DNA of 64,000 nucleotides from Saprospiraceae bacterium (GTDB taxonomy: Bacteria; Bacteroidota; Bacteroidia; Chitinophagales; Saprospiraceae): the NCBI GenBank assembly GCA_027488935.1, contig JAIYAP010000012.1, forward strand, positions 1-64,000, written 5' to 3'. Of this stretch, positions 25,553 through 35,246 are shown in pieces (the stretch's first letter is position 1; every line of letters starts with the position of its first letter). A program made the translations under genes and the position numbers. The notes under the pieces were generated by a model. The model saw only the letters and a list, made by a program, of their open reading frames with translations, did no database searches and had not been told where the DNA came from.

Positions 25553-26872
25553 ATGGAATCCATGCACGACACCAACCAGGAACCCTCTATTTGGGTACGC
25601 CAGGCTACCACCATTAAAGGACTGGTCATTTTTATTCTAACCATGCTGCTGCTCATCCCAACTTCGATGATCGAAAGCCTGATTTTCGAACGTCAGGGCC
25701 GCCAACAAGAAGCCGTAGCGGAAGTGAGCGGTAAATGGGGCCGGCAACAAAACCTCGCCGGACCATTTTTGATCCTGCCGTACGAACTGACACTGCGAAA
25801 TTCGGATGGTAAAATCATCGATAAAGTATTAAAACATGCCTTTTACTTGCCAGATGCCTTGAAGATCAATGGGCAGGTACAGCCTGAATTGCGGCATCGG
25901 GGTATTTTTGAAGTGGTTTTGTACAGCAGTGCCTTGAGTTTGGAAGGTAGTTTTGGAAAATTACAAACCGATCAATTTATTCCGGCAGATGCCCAAATCT
26001 TGTGGGAGCAAGCACAGTTGGCCCTCAGCATTCCGGACTTACGCGGGCTCAAGGATCAGGTAAAACTGGAGTGGGATGCCCAATCATCTTTATTCGACCC
26101 GGGTATTCCGGTAAGTGGTTTGGCCGAAAGTGGCATTCATGTGCCCATTTCCTTGCAAAAAGAGGCAAATGGCGCCCATACCTTTAAAATTTCATTGGCA
26201 TTGAAAGGTTCCGGCTCTTTATTTTTCACACCCGTTGGCAAAGTCACCGAGGTCGCGATTTCCGCGCCCTGGGCAGACCCAAGTTTTAGCGGGGCTTTTT
26301 TACCGGAAGAAAAACAAATAGACGGGTCTAGTTTTACCGCAAATTGGAAAGTACTCAACCTCAACCGGAATTATCCGCAGCAGTGGTTGAGTGAAGCAAA
26401 CACCAGTTATGCGGAAAGTGCATTTGGGGTAGACTTTCTGTTGCCCGTCGACAATTACCAGAAATCGACGCGTTCGGTCAAATATGCGATTCTGTTCATC
26501 AGCCTTACGTTTTTGACCATCTTTTTTATAGAAATGCGACAAAAAACGCGGGTGCATGCTTTCCAATATGCCCTGATCGGACTGGCGCTGGTGATATTTT
26601 ACACCTTGCTGGTGTCTATTTCCGAACATCTTTCTTTTGATAGTGCCTACCTGATTGCAGCAATCATGACCATCGGGCTTACCACTTTATACGCCAATGC
26701 CTTGTTTGCCTCCCGGCAAATGGCCTTCCTGGTAGGCGGTACCCTCACGGTATTGTATGGCTTTTTGTTTGTGGTGTTGCAGCAGCAGGATTACGCCTTG
26801 CTCATTGGCAGCATCGGCCTGTTCCTGATCCTGGCAGCCGTCATGTATTTTTCACGAAAAATAGAATGGTAA
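25553..26872 (+). CDS. creD: CreD family inner membrane protein
   Basis: The 439-residue protein has one membrane helix near the N-terminus (about 24-42), a large periplasmic domain beginning with SLIFERQGRQQEA, and five or six C-terminal membrane segments. It ends in the typical LYGFLFVVLQQQDYALLIGS ... MYFSRKIEW. This is the CreD build. In E. coli CreD belongs to the CreBC regulon and affects envelope integrity and colicin resistance, but its biochemical role is not clear. No creBC-like pair is adjacent. The initial ATG is chosen because no better start precedes the first helix. Confidence 0.9.
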   Translation: MESMHDTNQEPSIWVRQATTIKGLVIFILTMLLLIPTSMIESLIFERQGRQQEAVAEVSGKWGRQQNLAGPFLILPYELTLRNSDGKIIDKVLKHAFYLPDALKINGQVQPELRHRGIFEVVLYSSALSLEGSFGKLQTDQFIPADAQILWEQAQLALSIPDLRGLKDQVKLEWDAQSSLFDPGIPVSGLAESGIHVPISLQKEANGAHTFKISLALKGSGSLFFTPVGKVTEVAISAPWADPSFSGAFLPEEKQIDGSSFTANWKVLNLNRNYPQQWLSEANTSYAESAFGVDFLLPVDNYQKSTRSVKYAILFISLTFLTIFFIEMRQKTRVHAFQYALIGLALVIFYTLLVSISEHLSFDSAYLIAAIMTIGLTTLYANALFASRQMAFLVGGTLTVLYGFLFVVLQQQDYALLIGSIGLFLILAAVMYFSRKIEW

Positions 26873-26987
26873 AACGGAATGCCTGAAAAACGGGCAATTC
26901 ATCGAAAAGGCAGGAGCCGAGGTGCAGTTTCGCCCGTTGGATACAAACGAGCTGCTATATTTACGGTTCAAACCAATCCGCGCGTAT

Positions 26988-29180
26988 ATGAAACAACGGC
27001 TCCTGCTTCTTTTCATTTTGATGGGTACCGCATTGCTGGCCCAAAAACCGATTACGCTGGAAGACATCTGGCAAAAAGGCACTTTTTCGGCAAAAGGTAT
27101 CCCGGGGTTTAATTTTCAAAAAGACGGGGTGCATTATACCCGCCTCAATAAATCGACCATCGAACAATGTGACCTGCGCACCGGCGCGGTTTCGGGGCAA
27201 ATCCTGGATGCGCATAGCATCAAAACCAATGCGCCCGGCTGGAAAGACACCCTCGATGGCTACAGCTTCAGTGCCAACGAACAAAAAATACTCATCGCTT
27301 CCGAAACCCAACAGATTTATCGCTGGAGTACCAAGGCCCAGTTTTTTGTGTACGATCAGGCCACCAAAAACCTGACCCGCCTTTTTGAAGGGAACCCACA
27401 ACGGTACGCACATTTTTCACCCGATGGTAGCAAAGTAGCCTTTGTGGGGAATAATGACTTGTACTACAAAGACTTGGCTACTGGAAATACCACCCGCGTA
27501 ACCCGCGACGGAAAAATCAATGCCATCATCAATGGCGCCAGCGATTGGGTGTATGAAGAAGAATTTGAATTGGTACGCGCCTTTGAATGGAGTCCCGACG
27601 GAAAGCACCTAGCCTTCTTGCGCTTCGATGAAAGCGCTGTGCCCGAAATGCGTATGGAAACTTTTGATGGCGGTGCCTACCCCGACGAAGAACGCTTCAA
27701 ATACCCCAAAGTAGGGGAAAAAAATGCACAAATCAGTGCCTGGCTATATAACCTGGAGCAAAAAAAATTACTTCCGATTGAAACGGGCGCCGACCCGGAA
27801 GATTATTTGCCCCGCATTGAATGGACCGCCACTGGCAAATTATGCATCACCAAGTTGAATCGTTTGCAAAACAACCTACAACTTTTGCTGGCCGATCCAA
27901 CCACTGGACGTTGTACCCGCATCCTCGAGGAAACCAATGCCGCTTATATTGATTTACACGATATTATCTTTTTAAAAGACGGTTCGGGCTTTGTAATGCA
28001 AAGTGAAAAAAGTGGATTCAACCACTTGTACTATTACGATATGCAAGGCAAACAGCTTGCAGCCTTGAGCAGCGGCAATTGGGATGTGACCGATTTTTAT
28101 GGAATAGATGAAAAAAATGGCTTGGCTTTTTATCAAGCGGCATCCAAATCACCCATGGAACGGGAAGTTTTTTCTGTAAAATTAAATGGTAAAAGTCAGA
28201 AGCGCCTTTCAAAGGAGCGTGGGTATAACAGCGCTATTTTCAGCAGCACCTACGATTATTTTGTGCTGACCCATTCGGGCCTGAATGCGCCACCGCGTTA
28301 TGCGGTTTGTGATCGAAAGGGCAAAATATTGCGTCCTTTAGAGCAAAATCTGGATTTAAAGGCCAAAATTGCTGAATACGGCGTGATTCCTGCCGAGTTT
28401 TTTAGTTTTAAAACGCCCGACCAAACAGCGCTCAACGGGTTTATGATCAAACCCAGCGCGCCACAATTTGCCGGTAAAAAACTGCCGGTCTTGATGTTTG
28501 TGTATGGAGGGCCGGGCAGCCAGCAGGTGCTCGACCAATGGAAAGGCGCCAATTACTGGTGGTTTCAAATGCTGGCCCAACAAGGCTATGTGGTGGCTTG
28601 CGTCGACAACCGAGGTACCGGTGCGCGCGGGGAAGCCTTTAAAAAATGCACGTATCAACAATTGGGTAAATTGGAAACCCAGGATCAGATTGATGCGGCA
28701 AAATACCTGGGTACCTTGCCTTTTGTTGACCCAGCGCGGGTAGGCATTTTCGGTTGGAGTTACGGCGGTTACATGTCGTCGTTGTGTATGATGAAAGGCG
28801 GTGAAGTATTTAAGGCGGGCATTGCGGTGGCGCCGGTGACCAATTGGAAATGGTATGACAGTGTGTACACCGAGCGGTATATGCGCACCAATAAAGATAA
28901 TTCGGCCGGGTATGAGGATAATTCGCCCGTCAATTTTGCCGATAAACTACAAGGAAAATACTTGTTGGTACATGGATTGGCCGACGACAATGTGCATTTC
29001 CAGCATTCGGCAGAAATGGCCAACCGTTTGATTGCCGCCAACAAACCATTTGACACAATGGTGTACCCCAATCGGAGCCACGGCATCACGGGAGACAATG
29101 CCCGAATGCATTTGTACACCTTAATGACCACTTTTCTTAACGAAAAACTTAAAGAAGAAAAACCCGTAATTCGCCCGTAA
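26988..29180 (+). CDS. S9 family serine peptidase, dipeptidyl-peptidase IV type
   Basis: The 730-residue protein is chosen from the ATG that begins the signal peptide MKQRLLLLFILMGTALLA; the open frame extends 22 codons further. A beta-propeller domain with the substrate-anchoring double glutamate (DWVYEEEF) precedes the alpha/beta-hydrolase domain. The catalytic residues are the Ser in GWSYGGY, the Asp in GLADDNVHFQH and the His in NRSHGI. DPP4 enzymes release X-Pro dipeptides from peptides in the periplasm. It starts about 115 bases after creD and runs the same way. The TlpA-like gene converges on it. Confidence 0.94.
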   Translation: MKQRLLLLFILMGTALLAQKPITLEDIWQKGTFSAKGIPGFNFQKDGVHYTRLNKSTIEQCDLRTGAVSGQILDAHSIKTNAPGWKDTLDGYSFSANEQKILIASETQQIYRWSTKAQFFVYDQATKNLTRLFEGNPQRYAHFSPDGSKVAFVGNNDLYYKDLATGNTTRVTRDGKINAIINGASDWVYEEEFELVRAFEWSPDGKHLAFLRFDESAVPEMRMETFDGGAYPDEERFKYPKVGEKNAQISAWLYNLEQKKLLPIETGADPEDYLPRIEWTATGKLCITKLNRLQNNLQLLLADPTTGRCTRILEETNAAYIDLHDIIFLKDGSGFVMQSEKSGFNHLYYYDMQGKQLAALSSGNWDVTDFYGIDEKNGLAFYQAASKSPMEREVFSVKLNGKSQKRLSKERGYNSAIFSSTYDYFVLTHSGLNAPPRYAVCDRKGKILRPLEQNLDLKAKIAEYGVIPAEFFSFKTPDQTALNGFMIKPSAPQFAGKKLPVLMFVYGGPGSQQVLDQWKGANYWWFQMLAQQGYVVACVDNRGTGARGEAFKKCTYQQLGKLETQDQIDAAKYLGTLPFVDPARVGIFGWSYGGYMSSLCMMKGGEVFKAGIAVAPVTNWKWYDSVYTERYMRTNKDNSAGYEDNSPVNFADKLQGKYLLVHGLADDNVHFQHSAEMANRLIAANKPFDTMVYPNRSHGITGDNARMHLYTLMTTFLNEKLKEEKPVIRP

Positions 29181-29200
29181 TTCCCACCGCAACAAGTCTA

Positions 29201-29719
29201 TTACTTCAATTCCTTGATTTTGGCAAATAACTCATGTTCAAAACCGGGGTAATAGCCCTTGTGTTGCCAAACCAGGGTGCCATTGCGATCAAACAGAAAA
29301 ACCTGGGGTAAGCCATTCAGGCCGCCCGGTAAAATAGATTTAAAGGTCCTTTCCCGGTCCCAATAAACCGGAAAGGGCCATTTTTTTTCCTGCACCATGG
29401 GCGCGATAAAGCGAAAACGCTGGGGGTAGTCGATAGAAACAGCAAACAATTGAAAGTCCACCTCTTTTTTCCAGTTTGCATATTGTTCGGTATACGAAGC
29501 CAACTCAGCCATGCAAGGCACACAGGTCGTGAGCCAAAAGGCAAACACCGTGGGTTTCCCGGTTTTGAATACCTGTTTGGAATTGAACAAGGTGCTATCC
29601 GGTTTGTACAAAGCAATTTCAAACGGAAACGCGCTGCTCGGTTGCGGCTGGGTATTCGATTGTGCGGGTAATACATGCACAACGGCGTTCAATAGGCAAA
29701 GTAAAAAGAGGCGACGCAT
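29201..29719 (-). CDS. Thioredoxin-like (TlpA/ResA type) exported protein
   Basis: The 172-residue protein is read from MRRLFLLCLLNAVVHVLPAQ, a clear signal peptide; the open frame is longer upstream. The thioredoxin fold carries the CxxC motif as CVPC (TTCVPCMAEL) and the cis-Pro region GGLNGLPQVFLFDRNG. Such periplasmic proteins reduce or oxidise disulfides, often for cytochrome c maturation or redox stress. It is single and divergent from the ECF sigma factor gene, with a 230-base spacer between them in which no full consensus promoter was seen. Confidence 0.9.
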   Translation of the reverse strand: MRRLFLLCLLNAVVHVLPAQSNTQPQPSSAFPFEIALYKPDSTLFNSKQVFKTGKPTVFAFWLTTCVPCMAELASYTEQYANWKKEVDFQLFAVSIDYPQRFRFIAPMVQEKKWPFPVYWDRERTFKSILPGGLNGLPQVFLFDRNGTLVWQHKGYYPGFEHELFAKIKELK

Positions 29720-29952
29720 GGTAAATATTGAATAAAAATGAATAGAATTTCCTACAAATATTGAGCCTTTCGCGTGACGAAACACAGAAGTTAACGTCCC
29801 ATTAACGGTTTGAAAGAAAATTACGATGAAATGGTCTCATTTCACTGCTTTTTTCGTGTCTTTGCTGAAAATTTGACGGTTTCATGCTTGCTTGCGCCAG
29901 TTATAAACCGTTTTAACACGCCTTAGCACTGACCTTTTCAAACGATTCCTAC

Positions 29953-30552
29953 GTGAAGTCGACCGCCAAAAAGACTGTCGAATATACCGATTCTGAACTG
30001 ATTGCGCTTTACTTAGCGGATCAACAGCCTGTGTATTTTACCCAGCTGTACCGCCGCTATGCAAGTAAAGTTTTTGCCAAGTGTATTTCTATGCTGGCAG
30101 ATGAAGGCTTGGCACAGGATGCGACGCAGGATATATTTGTAAAAATTGTACTCAATCTGTCCAAGTTTAGCGAACAATCGTCGTTTTCGACCTGGATTTA
30201 CTCGATTACGTACAATTATTGTATTGATTTAATTCGGAAGAAGAAAAAAATGCCCCTGATTTTTACGGAAGACATGGGCAAGATGAATAAAACCGAGGAT
30301 CAGGAAATTCCAGACAGTGTATTGCTCGAAATGAAGCAAGAGCGTTTGGAAAAAGTGCTGGACTTGATACCGCCGGGTGATAGAGCGATTTTATTGATGA
30401 AATACACCGATGATTTGTCGATTCGAGAAATTGGTGCGGTATTGGGCAAAACAGAAAGCGCGATAAAAATGCAGTTGATGCGCGCAAAACAGAAAGTACA
30501 AATGGTGCACGACGAATTATTCGAATTTGACCCGATGGAAGGCACAAAATAA
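29953..30552 (+). CDS. ECF-type RNA polymerase sigma factor
   Basis: The 199-residue protein starts with GTG and shows sigma region 2 (FTQLYRRYASKVFAKCISML, with DATQDIFVKI about residues 57-66) and region 4 (GDRAILLMKYTDDLSIREIG, then KTESAIKMQLMRAKQKV, about 140-190). It is a housekeeping-length ECF factor. The small gene that follows 43 bases downstream is the only candidate for a partner; no classical membrane anti-sigma gene is present. Target genes are unknown. Confidence 0.92.
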   Translation: MKSTAKKTVEYTDSELIALYLADQQPVYFTQLYRRYASKVFAKCISMLADEGLAQDATQDIFVKIVLNLSKFSEQSSFSTWIYSITYNYCIDLIRKKKKMPLIFTEDMGKMNKTEDQEIPDSVLLEMKQERLEKVLDLIPPGDRAILLMKYTDDLSIREIGAVLGKTESAIKMQLMRAKQKVQMVHDELFEFDPMEGTK

Positions 30553-30595
30553 CCTGAGTTTATCATCCAAACGTTTCATCCCAAACAAAGTACGC

Positions 30596-30856
30596 ATGGC
30601 TAACAATTTCCAGAAAATAATGGAGGACCGCGAGGCAATGCTTCCGCCTGAATTGGAAGACCGGATGTCGCAGCACCTGGGTACTTTTTCTATGTTTGGG
30701 AAAGTAATCGAACTCTTTGTACCCAATGCACTGCACACGGTGGTACGCATCTTTGGCGGTGAAGAATTGCCCTGCATCAAAGACCGCAAACGACTGGCCG
30801 AGCCTGCATGGCGCAGACCGCCTGAAGCGCGCGGACCGGGTGAAACGGAAGATTAA
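30596..30856 (+). CDS. Small hypothetical protein downstream of the ECF sigma factor
   Basis: The 86-residue product from the ATG at 30596 (MANNFQKIMEDREAMLPPEL...) has no membrane helix. An amphipathic or hydrophobic stretch sits in the middle (FGKVIELFVPNALHTVVRIF) and the tail is Arg/Pro-rich. Its start LPPELEDRM and the mid part look like a conserved small protein. The 43-base spacing and shared direction suggest it is co-transcribed with the sigma gene, so it could regulate it (inference). I do not recognise a family. Confidence 0.65.
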   Translation: MANNFQKIMEDREAMLPPELEDRMSQHLGTFSMFGKVIELFVPNALHTVVRIFGGEELPCIKDRKRLAEPAWRRPPEARGPGETED

Positions 30857-30902
30857 AAGAACAACCAACTTTATAATATCGGTACTGAAAACAATCTGAA
30901 CA

Positions 30903-31802
30903 ATGGGGAACCTACTACTTTTCTTTTTTTTTCAACAAACGGATGCGCCCCCAACCAGTCCCCTGGATGAGTTATTTCGCCAGTTTGCTGCCTTTTTTCC
31001 AAGAATTGTGGGTGCATTGGTCATTTTACTCATTGGCTGGCTGGTTGCTAAATTGGTTAAAAAAATATTGACGCAGGTGTTGGAACGGGTGGGCATCGAC
31101 CGTTTTGCCGAAATGCTGAATGATATAGACCTGGTACGCAGCAGCGGCATGGAAGTCAAATTGTCGGCGGTATTGGCGCAAGTTGTGTATTATGTGATGA
31201 TGCTGATTTTTGTAATTGCCGCAACCGATGCCATGGGTGTGAAAGCGATCACCCAATTGGTCACCGATGCGCTCAATTATTTACCTTCCCTGTTTTCGGC
31301 CTCGGTGATTTTTTTGCTGGGCCTGTTTTTGGCCGATCTGGTGAAAGGGTTGGTGCTCACGGTTTGTCAATCAATCGGGTTGCCTTCTGCAAAAATGATC
31401 GCTGCGGGTGTTTTTTATTTCCTGTTGGTAACGGTTGCGATTAGTGCGTTGGCGCAGGCAAAAATCAATACAGGGTTCATTTCCTCCAATTTGACCGTAA
31501 TTATAGGTGCGGTGGCCCTCGCATTTTCTCTGGGATACGGCTTTGCATCGCGCGATTTGATGGCCAATTACCTGGCTGGGTACTACAATAAAAACAAAGT
31601 GCGGGTAGGCGATGATGTTCGGATCATCGGGGTGCGTGGTAAAGTGGTGATGATTGACGCCAGTTCTATTTTCCTGCAAACAGCCGAACGCGCCGTGATC
31701 ATTCCTTTGAGCAAACTCGCAACCGAGAAAATTGAAGTTTTTTATGCCGATGCCCAAGACGATCAGTTATTGGATGCTGGCGACGATACAGTACATGAAT
31801 AA
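30903..31802 (+). CDS. Mechanosensitive-channel-like membrane protein (MscS family, conserved TM helix type)
   Basis: The 299-residue protein has about five membrane segments. Each glycine-rich helix resembles the conserved TM helix of the MscS-like/CmpX family (FPRIVGALVILLIGWLVAKL; LPSLFSASVIFLLGLFLADL; VIIGAVALAFSLGYGFASRD). A short beta domain follows with VRVGDDVRIIGVRGKVVMID and ends in VIIPLSKLATEKIEV. These are putative small-conductance channels at the inner membrane. It lies 46 bases after the small sigma-linked gene and may be in the same transcript. True gating is not known. Confidence 0.85.
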   Translation: MGNLLLFFFFQQTDAPPTSPLDELFRQFAAFFPRIVGALVILLIGWLVAKLVKKILTQVLERVGIDRFAEMLNDIDLVRSSGMEVKLSAVLAQVVYYVMMLIFVIAATDAMGVKAITQLVTDALNYLPSLFSASVIFLLGLFLADLVKGLVLTVCQSIGLPSAKMIAAGVFYFLLVTVAISALAQAKINTGFISSNLTVIIGAVALAFSLGYGFASRDLMANYLAGYYNKNKVRVGDDVRIIGVRGKVVMIDASSIFLQTAERAVIIPLSKLATEKIEVFYADAQDDQLLDAGDDTVHE

Positions 31803-31829
31803 TCCAAATTCACTCAACCTTTTTATTGC

Positions 31830-32837
31830 ATGAAACTTTTTATCTCTACCCTCCTCCTGATTGTTTGTTTTACAGGCTTATCTGCTCAAACTGCCGAAGA
31901 GGCAAAAGCAAAAGCCATCAAAGACGCTGCCATGAAAGCCGATACGGGCTGGACAACGAGCGGCGCCCTGGGCTTCGATTTGTCGGGCCTCGGCTTATTC
32001 AACCCCAAACAAGGCGCGGGCGGCAACCGCTTCGGAATTGGCTTGGTTACGGGCCTGAATGCCAACTATAAAGGTGGAAAAACCTTTTGGAGCAACCAAT
32101 TGGACATTCGCTTAGGCGCACAACGCGTTGTTGTTGCGGTTACCGAGCCTGTACCAACTACCCGGAAAGATTTTGTCAAAAACCTGGATTTGCTGCGTTT
32201 TAACTCCCGTTTTGGGTATCTGATTTCGGGTGATAAGCTCTTTGCAGCCATAGACCTGGTAGCAGAAACCTTGCTGATGCCGCTTTATCCGGGCAACACC
32301 ATCCAACCCGTAACACCTGGCGATAAACCCCAGGCAAAGTTTTTGAACCCGCTTACCGTGGATATCGCACCAGGTATTGCGTACAACCCGAATGCACAGT
32401 TTTCGTTCTTTTTCTCTCCCGTTGCAACCCGTTATATTTTGGTGGCCGACGAAGATATCAACAAACTGTACATCCACATTTCTGAACAATCACTCACAGG
32501 AAGCAACTACTTTTTGGGCCTCGGCTCTAAATTGCGCGCAGGGTACACCAATAAATTCCTCAAAGACCGCATAGCTGCCAACAGCGCCTTGAGCCTTTAC
32601 TCCAACTACTTGCAAGGCCCGCAAAACGTGGACGTATTGTGGACCAACAACTTGGATGTTCAAATTTTCAAAGGACTTTCGTTGAGTTTGCTGGGTGAAT
32701 TGTTCTACGACAATGACGTAAATGTGCAAATTGACCGCAATAATAACGGTATTTTTGGTGAAAAGGCATTGAACGAGTTTGCGCCCGCTGCCTCTATTAC
32801 GGGTTCCTTTATGTTGAAATACAGCCGTATTTTTTAG
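31830..32837 (+). CDS. DUF3078 family outer membrane protein
   Basis: The 335-residue protein has a signal peptide (MKLFISTLLLIVCFTGLSA) and the DUF3078 pattern. It opens with DTGWTTSGALGFDLSGLGLF, has GGKTFWSNQLDIRLGAQ, and ends with the aromatic barrel end FMLKYSRIF. The family is a Bacteroidota beta-barrel of unknown role. It follows the channel gene by 27 bases and precedes the phosphatase gene by 26 bases, so the genes from about 30903 to 34096 may be one transcript. Confidence 0.88.
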   Translation: MKLFISTLLLIVCFTGLSAQTAEEAKAKAIKDAAMKADTGWTTSGALGFDLSGLGLFNPKQGAGGNRFGIGLVTGLNANYKGGKTFWSNQLDIRLGAQRVVVAVTEPVPTTRKDFVKNLDLLRFNSRFGYLISGDKLFAAIDLVAETLLMPLYPGNTIQPVTPGDKPQAKFLNPLTVDIAPGIAYNPNAQFSFFFSPVATRYILVADEDINKLYIHISEQSLTGSNYFLGLGSKLRAGYTNKFLKDRIAANSALSLYSNYLQGPQNVDVLWTNNLDVQIFKGLSLSLLGELFYDNDVNVQIDRNNNGIFGEKALNEFAPAASITGSFMLKYSRIF

Positions 32838-32863
32838 TTAAAACAGCCGCTACCTTTATTGCC

Positions 32864-33316
32864 ATGCGTATTTTGATGGTTTGCTTAGGTAATATTTGTC
32901 GGAGCCCACTTGCGGAAGGTATCCTGCGCCATAAAGCCGAAGAAAACGGCTTGGACTGGGAAATTGACAGTGCGGGTACAGGGGGCTGGCATGTGGGCGA
33001 TCCGCCAGATACACGGTCGATAAAGGTAGCGCGCCAGTTTGGCATTGATATTAGTATGCAGCGGGCACGCCAGTTTAAGGTAGCCGATTTTGATTTATTT
33101 GATCAGATTTTTGTGATGGACACCGGAAACCTGCGGGATATTCTGCGCCTGGCGCCAACCCAGGAATATACTAAAAAGGTAGCCCTCATGCTGGATCAGG
33201 TGTACCCGGAAAAATTGAAAAGTGTACCCGATCCTTATTATAACGACGGTGCCTTTGAGCCGGTATTTCGCATGCTGGATAAAGCCTGTGCCGCATACAT
33301 TGCCAAATTTTTGTAG
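32864..33316 (+). CDS. Low molecular weight protein-tyrosine-phosphatase
   Basis: The 150-residue cytosolic enzyme has the P-loop CX5R motif at the N-terminus (C7-LGNIC-R13-SP) and the general acid aspartate in SVPDPYYND. It removes phosphate from protein tyrosines or small aryl phosphates. Its length matches the family. It sits in the middle of a tight gene row (DUF3078, this, truA). No tyrosine kinase gene is nearby. Confidence 0.95.
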   Translation: MRILMVCLGNICRSPLAEGILRHKAEENGLDWEIDSAGTGGWHVGDPPDTRSIKVARQFGIDISMQRARQFKVADFDLFDQIFVMDTGNLRDILRLAPTQEYTKKVALMLDQVYPEKLKSVPDPYYNDGAFEPVFRMLDKACAAYIAKFL

Positions 33317-33340
33317 TTTTGCGCTGCAAATCAATCACTT

Positions 33341-34096
33341 ATGCGGTATTTTTTAACGCTTGCTTATCTTGGAACTGATTTTTGTGGATGGCAACGTCAG
33401 CCGAAAGATGTATCCGTCCAGGCAGTCTTGGAAAATGCGTTGAGCATTGTTTTGCGCCAGCCAATTGAAATAACCGGGTGTGGCCGAACAGATACCGGGG
33501 TGCATGCGCGGTATTATGTAGCCCATTTTGACGCGGAAGGGGCCTTGCTGGATCGTTTTTTGATTGCCATTAACAGCCTTTTACCGTATAGCATTGCGGT
33601 GTATGCGGTGCAGGCCATGCATGCGGAAGCACATGCGCGCTACGATGCATTTGAGCGCAGTTATACCTACCACCTGGGCATGCGCAAAGACCCATTTGCA
33701 AAAGAAACGGCCTGGTTTTACCCCCAATATCAAAAATTGAACCTCGAAAAAATGCAGGAAGTGGCTGCTTTATTGCCCCAGTTTAGCGCTTTTTACCCTT
33801 TTTGTAAAACACATAGCGGGGTAGACCATTACGAATGTAACCTTACCAAAGCCTATTGGGTGGCTGAAAAAGCAAACCATCAACTGACCTTCCACATTAC
33901 TGCCAACCGTTTTTTAAGGGGGATGGTGCGTTTGATTGTGGGCACTTGTATCACGGCGGGCATGGGGCAAATCGCCGTTGAGGACGTTAAAAAAGCACTC
34001 GAAGACCAAACGCCCTTGCTCAAAAGTCTGAGTGTGCCCCCGGAAGGACTTTTTCTGACGGAAGTGCGTTACCCTTATCCGCTGGATGGTATTTAA
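33341..34096 (+). CDS. truA: tRNA pseudouridine synthase A
   Basis: TruA makes pseudouridine at positions 38-40 of the tRNA anticodon arm. The 251-residue protein has the catalytic Asp51 in CGRTDTGVHA, the N-terminal LAYLGTDFCGWQRQP and the RNA-contact segment FHITANRFLRGMVR near residue 190. Length is normal. Its stop codon overlaps the stop of the convergent SafE-like gene in a shared TTAA (34093-34096). Confidence 0.96.
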   Translation: MRYFLTLAYLGTDFCGWQRQPKDVSVQAVLENALSIVLRQPIEITGCGRTDTGVHARYYVAHFDAEGALLDRFLIAINSLLPYSIAVYAVQAMHAEAHARYDAFERSYTYHLGMRKDPFAKETAWFYPQYQKLNLEKMQEVAALLPQFSAFYPFCKTHSGVDHYECNLTKAYWVAEKANHQLTFHITANRFLRGMVRLIVGTCITAGMGQIAVEDVKKALEDQTPLLKSLSVPPEGLFLTEVRYPYPLDGI

Positions 34097-34779
34097 TGGC
34101 AATCGTACCCCGCTTTAGGAACAGCCGCATCAAACAAACTCAAATCGAGGTGAAGCCCCCGTTGCAACAACAATATTCCTGCAAAACTGAGTAATAACGG
34201 TTGCCAAATACGCAACCTTCGGCGCATTACTTGCCCGAAGGAACGTCCCAACACGGTAACTGCCAACAAAAGCGGTAAGGTGCCCAGGCCAAATATCGCC
34301 ATAAACAACGCGCCATTTATGCCATCTACACTTGCGATCGCACCTGCCAGGGCAGCGTACACCATCCCGCAAGGCAACAACCCATTGAGCAATCCCATCG
34401 AAAATACCGCGCTGTTGCCATGTTGTTGCAGCATTTTACCCATTTTTTGTTGTACCAAACGGGTAAAATGCCCAAAACCAGGCAAGGCTGTAATGAGGCG
34501 TTCAAATCGCCAGGCCATTAAAGCCATCAGAATCATCATTGTACCCGCCAGCAGCGAAAGTGCCTGCTGCAATCCGGCAAGGGCAATGCCTTTTCCCAAC
34601 AACCCAAAAAACAGCCCCAGCAATGCATACATCAAAATGCGACCACTTTGGTAAAGCAGCATTTGGCCGAAAACGTGGCGTTTGCCCGCAGCATCCAAGG
34701 GCAAGGCCAACATGAGTGGACCGCACATGGCAACACAGTGCAGGCTGCCTGCCAAACCGAGTAATAGCGCTGCGATCAT
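34093..34779 (-). CDS. Sulfite exporter TauE/SafE-like membrane protein of the cbb3 cluster
   Basis: The 228-residue protein has six or seven membrane segments and the N-terminal signature GLAGSLHCVAMCGPLMLALP, with the paired Cys-Met-Cys-type motif of the SafE/UreH-like (DsbD-related) family. In Bacteroidota these genes close the ccoGHIS cluster and are thought to help copper or heme delivery for cbb3 oxidase, also called ccoS2-like or safE. It begins 15 bases after the ccoH stop. Its role is inferred from position. Confidence 0.82.
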   Translation of the reverse strand: MIAALLLGLAGSLHCVAMCGPLMLALPLDAAGKRHVFGQMLLYQSGRILMYALLGLFFGLLGKGIALAGLQQALSLLAGTMMILMALMAWRFERLITALPGFGHFTRLVQQKMGKMLQQHGNSAVFSMGLLNGLLPCGMVYAALAGAIASVDGINGALFMAIFGLGTLPLLLAVTVLGRSFGQVMRRRLRIWQPLLLSFAGILLLQRGLHLDLSLFDAAVPKAGYDCH

Positions 34780-34794
34780 TTTTTGCCAGAAATA

Positions 34795-35235
34795 TTAAAT
34801 GCCAAAAGTGGTGGTGTAAAAGTAGGGGAGCCCATTGGCCACCCAATCCAATTCCACATGCCAGCGCCCTTTGTGCAATTTGGCCGTCGGCACGATGATT
34901 TTACCATCCTGCGGCGCGCCAATTTTTACCGTAAAATCCTCTTTTACTTCGGCGGCACGGTAAAACTTGGCCGTGCCTTCCGAAATGGACATGTCTGCAG
35001 GAAACTGAAATGCAACGGTTTGTTGTTCGGCATTGGATGTAATGATCGGAAGCGCCGCCAATTTGGCCGTATTTTGCTTCTTTTCAATACGGGCCTGAAA
35101 GTTCAAGTCTAAATCGTAATAATTTTTGTCTACTAGTCCCGGATCATACTGTGTGGAGGCAAAAACCATGATGAGCATGCCTGTAGCAAATGCGCCATAA
35201 ACCAAGGCGATGCCGGTACCCCAAGAAATTTTCAT
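34795..35235 (-). CDS. ccoH: FixH/CcoH family cytochrome oxidase assembly protein
   Basis: The 146-residue protein has one N-terminal membrane helix (WGTGIALVYGAFATGMLIMV) and a periplasmic domain with DPGLVDKNYYDLDLNFQARI. This matches FixH/CcoH, which helps assemble the copper-heme oxidase. It starts 11 bases after the ccoG stop on the same strand and is followed by the SafE-like gene. The short N-terminus and the YYxxDLxxQ stretch are as in the family. Confidence 0.88.
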   Translation of the reverse strand: MKISWGTGIALVYGAFATGMLIMVFASTQYDPGLVDKNYYDLDLNFQARIEKKQNTAKLAALPIITSNAEQQTVAFQFPADMSISEGTAKFYRAAEVKEDFTVKIGAPQDGKIIVPTAKLHKGRWHVELDWVANGLPYFYTTTFGI

Positions 35236-35246
35236 AATGACAGGTT

